From Desulfotomaculum nigrificans DSM 574 (GTDB lineage: Bacteria > Bacillota > Desulfotomaculia > Desulfotomaculales > Desulfotomaculaceae), in assembly GCF_000189755.2 (NCBI RefSeq), contig NZ_KI912183.1:2110257-2174256 (forward strand): a stretch of 64,000 nucleotides of DNA, given 5' to 3'. The notes under the pieces are model-generated. The model was given only the letters and a program-made list of their open reading frames with translations, did not search any database and was not told the origin of the DNA. Positions 59,863 to 64,000 of the stretch are shown here, piece after piece; within the stretch, counting starts at the first letter, position 1; each line of letters opens with the position of its first letter. A program made the position numbers and the translations under genes.

Positions 59863-61134
59863 TTAATTTTGTGCCGGTTCTTTTTCTTCTACTCTTTTTA
59901 TTTCTGCTCCTATGGCTTTTAGTTTTTCGATCAGGTTTTCGTAGCCTCTGTCTATGTGGTAGATGTTGCTTACTTCGGTTTCTCCTGCGGCGGCCAGGCC
60001 GGCCAGGATCATGGCGGCGCCGGCTCGCAGGTCCGTCGCTTTGACCTGGGCGCCGGTGAGGGTTTTTACCCCCTGCACGATGGCGGTGCGGCCTTCTATT
60101 TTTATTTTGGCGCCCATACGTTTTAGTTCGTTTACGTGCATGAATCTGTTTTCGAAGACTGTTTCGGTGATAATGCTGGTGCCTTCGGCAACGGCCATGA
60201 GGGCCATGAATTGGGCCTGCATGTCGGTGGGAAAGCCGGGGTAGGGCAGGGTTTTGATGTCTACGCCTTTAACCCGGCCGGGGCAGTTTACTTTGATGCT
60301 GTTATCGTCTTCTGTCAATTCCACACCGGCTTCTTTTAGTTTGGCCACCACCGGTTTCAGGTGGTCGTTAATGACGTTTTCCACCACCACACTGCCTCCG
60401 GTGATGGCGGCGGCCACCAGGTAGGTGCCGGCTTCTATGCGATCAGGGATTACGGCGTGGGTGGTGCCGGTTAGTTCTTTTACCCCGTCAATGCGAATTA
60501 CCTTGGTACCGGCGCCTTTTATTTGGGCTCCCATGGCGTTTAGAAAGTTGGCCAGGTCAACAATTTCCGGTTCTTCGGCAGCATTTTCAATGCAGGTCTG
60601 CCCGCTGGCCAGTACGGCGGCCATCATGATGTTTTCGGTGGCCCCGACACTGGGAAAGTCCAGGTAGATTTTGGCCCCTTGTAACTGTTTGGCACAGGCC
60701 TCGATATAGCCGGAGCCGTAACGGATATCTGCCCCCAGGGCGGCAAAGCCTTTGAGGTGCAGGTCGATGGGTCTGGTGCCGATGGCACAACCGCCGGGTA
60801 AGGAAATCCGGGCCCGGCCTGCTCTGGCCAGCAGCGGTCCCATCACCAAAAAGGATGCCCTCATTTTGCGGACATACTCGTAAGGGGCCTCGGTTTGGCT
60901 CAGTTCAGGCACTGTGATTGCCAGTTGGCCTGGTTTTGCTGTTATTTGGGCTCCCAGGTGTGCCAGGACAGAGCAGATAACCTCCACGTCAGCTAAACGG
61001 GGAACGTCCAGCAGTTTGGTGGAGGTGGTGGTCAGCAGGGAGGCTGCCAGTATAGGCAGAACGGCGTTTTTGGCGCCGCTTACTCGTATGGTTCCTTGTA
61101 ATGGTTTGTTACCCTTGATAATGATTTTCTTCAT
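59863..61134 (-). CDS. murA: UDP-N-acetylglucosamine 1-carboxyvinyltransferase
   Basis: First committed step of peptidoglycan synthesis: enolpyruvyl transfer from PEP to UDP-GlcNAc. 423 residues. [20 protein letters not shown] is the classical N-terminus; [20 protein letters not shown] contains the active-site loop Cys (fosfomycin target); [20 protein letters not shown] and [20 protein letters not shown] are conserved. The final residues [11 protein letters not shown] are charged. AAGAAAATC start region without strong site. Located between atpC and spoIID as in B. subtilis murAA. Confidence 0.96.
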   Translation of the reverse strand: MKKIIIKGNKPLQGTIRVSGAKNAVLPILAASLLTTTSTKLLDVPRLADVEVICSVLAHLGAQITAKPGQLAITVPELSQTEAPYEYVRKMRASFLVMGPLLARAGRARISLPGGCAIGTRPIDLHLKGFAALGADIRYGSGYIEACAKQLQGAKIYLDFPSVGATENIMMAAVLASGQTCIENAAEEPEIVDLANFLNAMGAQIKGAGTKVIRIDGVKELTGTTHAVIPDRIEAGTYLVAAAITGGSVVVENVINDHLKPVVAKLKEAGVELTEDDNSIKVNCPGRVKGVDIKTLPYPGFPTDMQAQFMALMAVAEGTSIITETVFENRFMHVNELKRMGAKIKIEGRTAIVQGVKTLTGAQVKATDLRAGAAMILAGLAAAGETEVSNIYHIDRGYENLIEKLKAIGAEIKRVEEKEPAQN

Positions 61135-61290
61135 AGGAACTCCAGTGTTTCTTAGTTTGCTTGGCTTTGGGGTCAGCTGTTGGCTTTTGGCTGTTGGCCG
61201 TTGGCTTTTGGCTTTCTTTTTTGGGTGCTGCTTTGGGGTTTTGTTTTGGCTTTTCTTTTGGGTAGTATTTCCACATAGTGCCTGGGAAAT
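61135..61290. repeat. Degenerate TTGGCT-type repeats upstream of murA
   Basis: GTTGGCTTTTGGCTGTTGGC and GTTGGCTTTTGGCTTTCTTT (about 61178-61222), then GGTGCTGCTTTGGGGTTTTG. No ORF or promoter can be named. Confidence 0.65.
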
Positions 61291-61293
61291 ACG

Positions 61294-61325
61294 AACGCCA
61301 GGATAGTTTTTCCTATCCTGGCGTT
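61294..61325. terminator. Terminator of the ATP synthase operon
   Basis: AACGCCAGGATAG and CTATCCTGGCGTT form a 13-bp perfect stem with a 6-base loop, 16 bases after the atpC stop. It separates the atp operon from murA. Confidence 0.85.
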
Positions 61326-61340
61326 GGTTATACCCGGGGT

Positions 61341-61739
61341 TTATTCGGCCGCTTTCAGGCGGTTTATGGCTTTGTGCAGGGCAATTTCTGCCCGGGCCAC
61401 GTCTATTTCGGGGCTTTTGCTGGCCAGGCGCTGTTCGGCGCGCTGTTTGGCCGCCCTGGCCCTTTCTACATCAATTTCGTCGGCGCGTTCGGCGGTGTCA
61501 GCCAGAACAACCACCCGGCTGTTCTTAACTTCCATGAACCCACCGCTGACGGCCACTTTAAAGAATTTACCATCCTGCTGCACCCTCATGACACCTATCT
61601 TGAGGGCGGTTACCAGGGGAGCGTGTTCAGGTAAGATACCTAGTTCACCGTCAGCGCCGGGGGCTACGATGAAGTCGATCTCTTCACTGAAGACAACTTT
61701 TTCCGGCGTGACGATATCAAGGCGCTGGGTTTTAGCCAT
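61341..61739 (-). CDS. atpC: ATP synthase F1 subunit epsilon
   Basis: 132 residues. [40 protein letters not shown] and [20 protein letters not shown] form the beta-barrel domain; [20 protein letters not shown] begins the two-helix C-terminal domain that can block rotation. Normal length. The ATG lies 2 bases after the atpD stop, so both are coupled. Confidence 0.97.
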   Translation of the reverse strand: MAKTQRLDIVTPEKVVFSEEIDFIVAPGADGELGILPEHAPLVTALKIGVMRVQQDGKFFKVAVSGGFMEVKNSRVVVLADTAERADEIDVERARAAKQRAEQRLASKSPEIDVARAEIALHKAINRLKAAE

Positions 61740-61741
61740 GA

Positions 61742-63268
<1,527 letters not shown>

Positions 63269-64000
63269 CTATTCTAGTGCTGCGGCGCCGCCGACGATTT
63301 CGGAGATTTCCTTGGTGATAGCAGCCTGGCGGGCCCGGTTTAAGGACAGGGTTAGTTTATGGATTAATTCTTTCGCGTTCTTGGTGGCAGAATCCATGGC
63401 GGTCATGCGGGCACCCTGTTCGCCGGCTTTGGATTCCAGCATGGCCCTGAATACGGTGGTTTCCACGTAGGTGGGCAGGAGACTGGCCAGTACGGATTCG
63501 GCGTTGGGCTCAAAGATGTATTCCACCGCCGGCCCCTTTTTCTCTTCCGCCGGTGTCTCCACCGGCAACAGCTTGACTTTAACCGGGCGCTGGGTCAACA
63601 CGTTAACAAACTCGCTGAAGACCAGGTATACTTCGTCAAACTCGCCGGCCACGTATTTATCCATGACAAACTTGGCGATTTCCTTGGCCTGTGAAAATTG
63701 GATTGTTTCACCTAACCGGACAAAGGAAGCCACTACATCAAAATTGCGGCGGGTAAAGTAATCCCGGGATTTACGCCCCACAGCCACAATGGCCGGGTTG
63801 TTATCTTTTTGCAGTTCACCGGCAGCCCGCCGCAGGATGTTGGCGTTAAAGCCGCCACACAGGCCCCGGTCGGCGGTAATAACTACATAGGCGGTTCTTT
63901 TGACCTCCCGTACCTCTAACAGCGGGTGTTTGGCACCACCGCTGGCAGCAGCCACACGGCTTAAGACGTCTTTAATTTTCAGGGCAAAGGGACGGGCAGA
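63269..64000 (-). CDS. atpG: ATP synthase F1 subunit gamma, 5' end outside the window
   Basis: Partial, 243 codons visible; the frame continues past 64000 and the visible N-terminal part reads [20 protein letters not shown]. Then [40 protein letters not shown] and the C-terminal helix [20 protein letters not shown] with [20 protein letters not shown] and [18 protein letters not shown], which is the most conserved part of the gamma rotor shaft. First ~45 residues lie beyond the edge. Confidence 0.97.
   Translation of the reverse strand, partial: SARPFALKIKDVLSRVAAASGGAKHPLLEVREVKRTAYVVITADRGLCGGFNANILRRAAGELQKDNNPAIVAVGRKSRDYFTRRNFDVVASFVRLGETIQFSQAKEIAKFVMDKYVAGEFDEVYLVFSEFVNVLTQRPVKVKLLPVETPAEEKKGPAVEYIFEPNAESVLASLLPTYVETTVFRAMLESKAGEQGARMTAMDSATKNAKELIHKLTLSLNRARQAAITKEISEIVGGAAALE

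Overview
The window reads as part of a chromosome from a spore-forming, Gram-positive clostridial bacterium, most like the Desulfotomaculum/Desulforamulus group (Peptococcaceae). The clues are an F-type ATP synthase operon followed by murA, spoIID, spoIIQ, spoIIID and an mreB-like gene, many proteins with a copper-amine-oxidase-like 'stalk' domain, Shine-Dalgarno sites of the AGGAGG type with frequent GTG and TTG starts, and REP-like motifs seen in this group. The genus is an inference; no rRNA or tRNA gene is present.

Region 1 (1-5,023, minus strand) is a cell-envelope block: TagA-type glycosyltransferase, a secreted small protein, an LCP (LytR-CpsA-Psr) ligase, a membrane-anchored FAD oxidoreductase and a coiled-coil protein.

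Region 2 (about 5,024-23,250) is a graveyard of mobile and accessory DNA. It holds a retropepsin-like gene pair, a decayed diguanylate cyclase, a damaged DUF192 gene, a Uma2 nuclease, a complete IS607-family element whose TnpB has a relocated catalytic glutamate, and a collapsed TetR/RND efflux locus. It also holds a compact DUF6338 operon with two tiny paralogous genes that standard ORF calling misses, pieces of Rpn-family genes, a GGDEF-EAL protein abutting an iron-alcohol-dehydrogenase fragment, and an IS3 element. Just after the IS3 element lies a toxin-antitoxin-chaperone (TAC) remnant: a 5'-truncated ADP-ribosyltransferase-like ORF, a 98-residue protein and a SecB-like chaperone, resembling CmdTAC phage defence. 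A MntA/HepT pair and an SGNH hydrolase follow. Several segments occur twice (Rpn tail, SGNH tail, the tagA leader, a HepT piece), and palindromic GTGCCAGGCAC motifs mark many junctions.

Region 3 (23,258-48,384) is a surface polysaccharide cluster of some 21 genes, nearly all on the minus strand. It has a Wzy/TPR protein, Wzz, PglF- and PglC-like enzymes, an ATP-grasp/HAD/aminotransferase trio, CapE-CapF-CapG for UDP-L-FucNAc, six further glycosyltransferases, a second Wzy, a Wzx flippase, Ugd and GalE. The logic is a Wzx/Wzy pathway that starts on undecaprenyl phosphate. A ComK-like gene converges on its end.

Region 4 (48,573-55,901) has a lipoprotein gene split by an IS30 element, a TolC-like protein, an S-layer-like surface protein and a beta-propeller protein. 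Region 5 (55,934-64,000) is conserved core: mbl-like gene, spoIIID, spoIIQ, spoIID, murA, atpC, atpD and part of atpG, with degenerate TTGGCT-type repeats filling the gaps.
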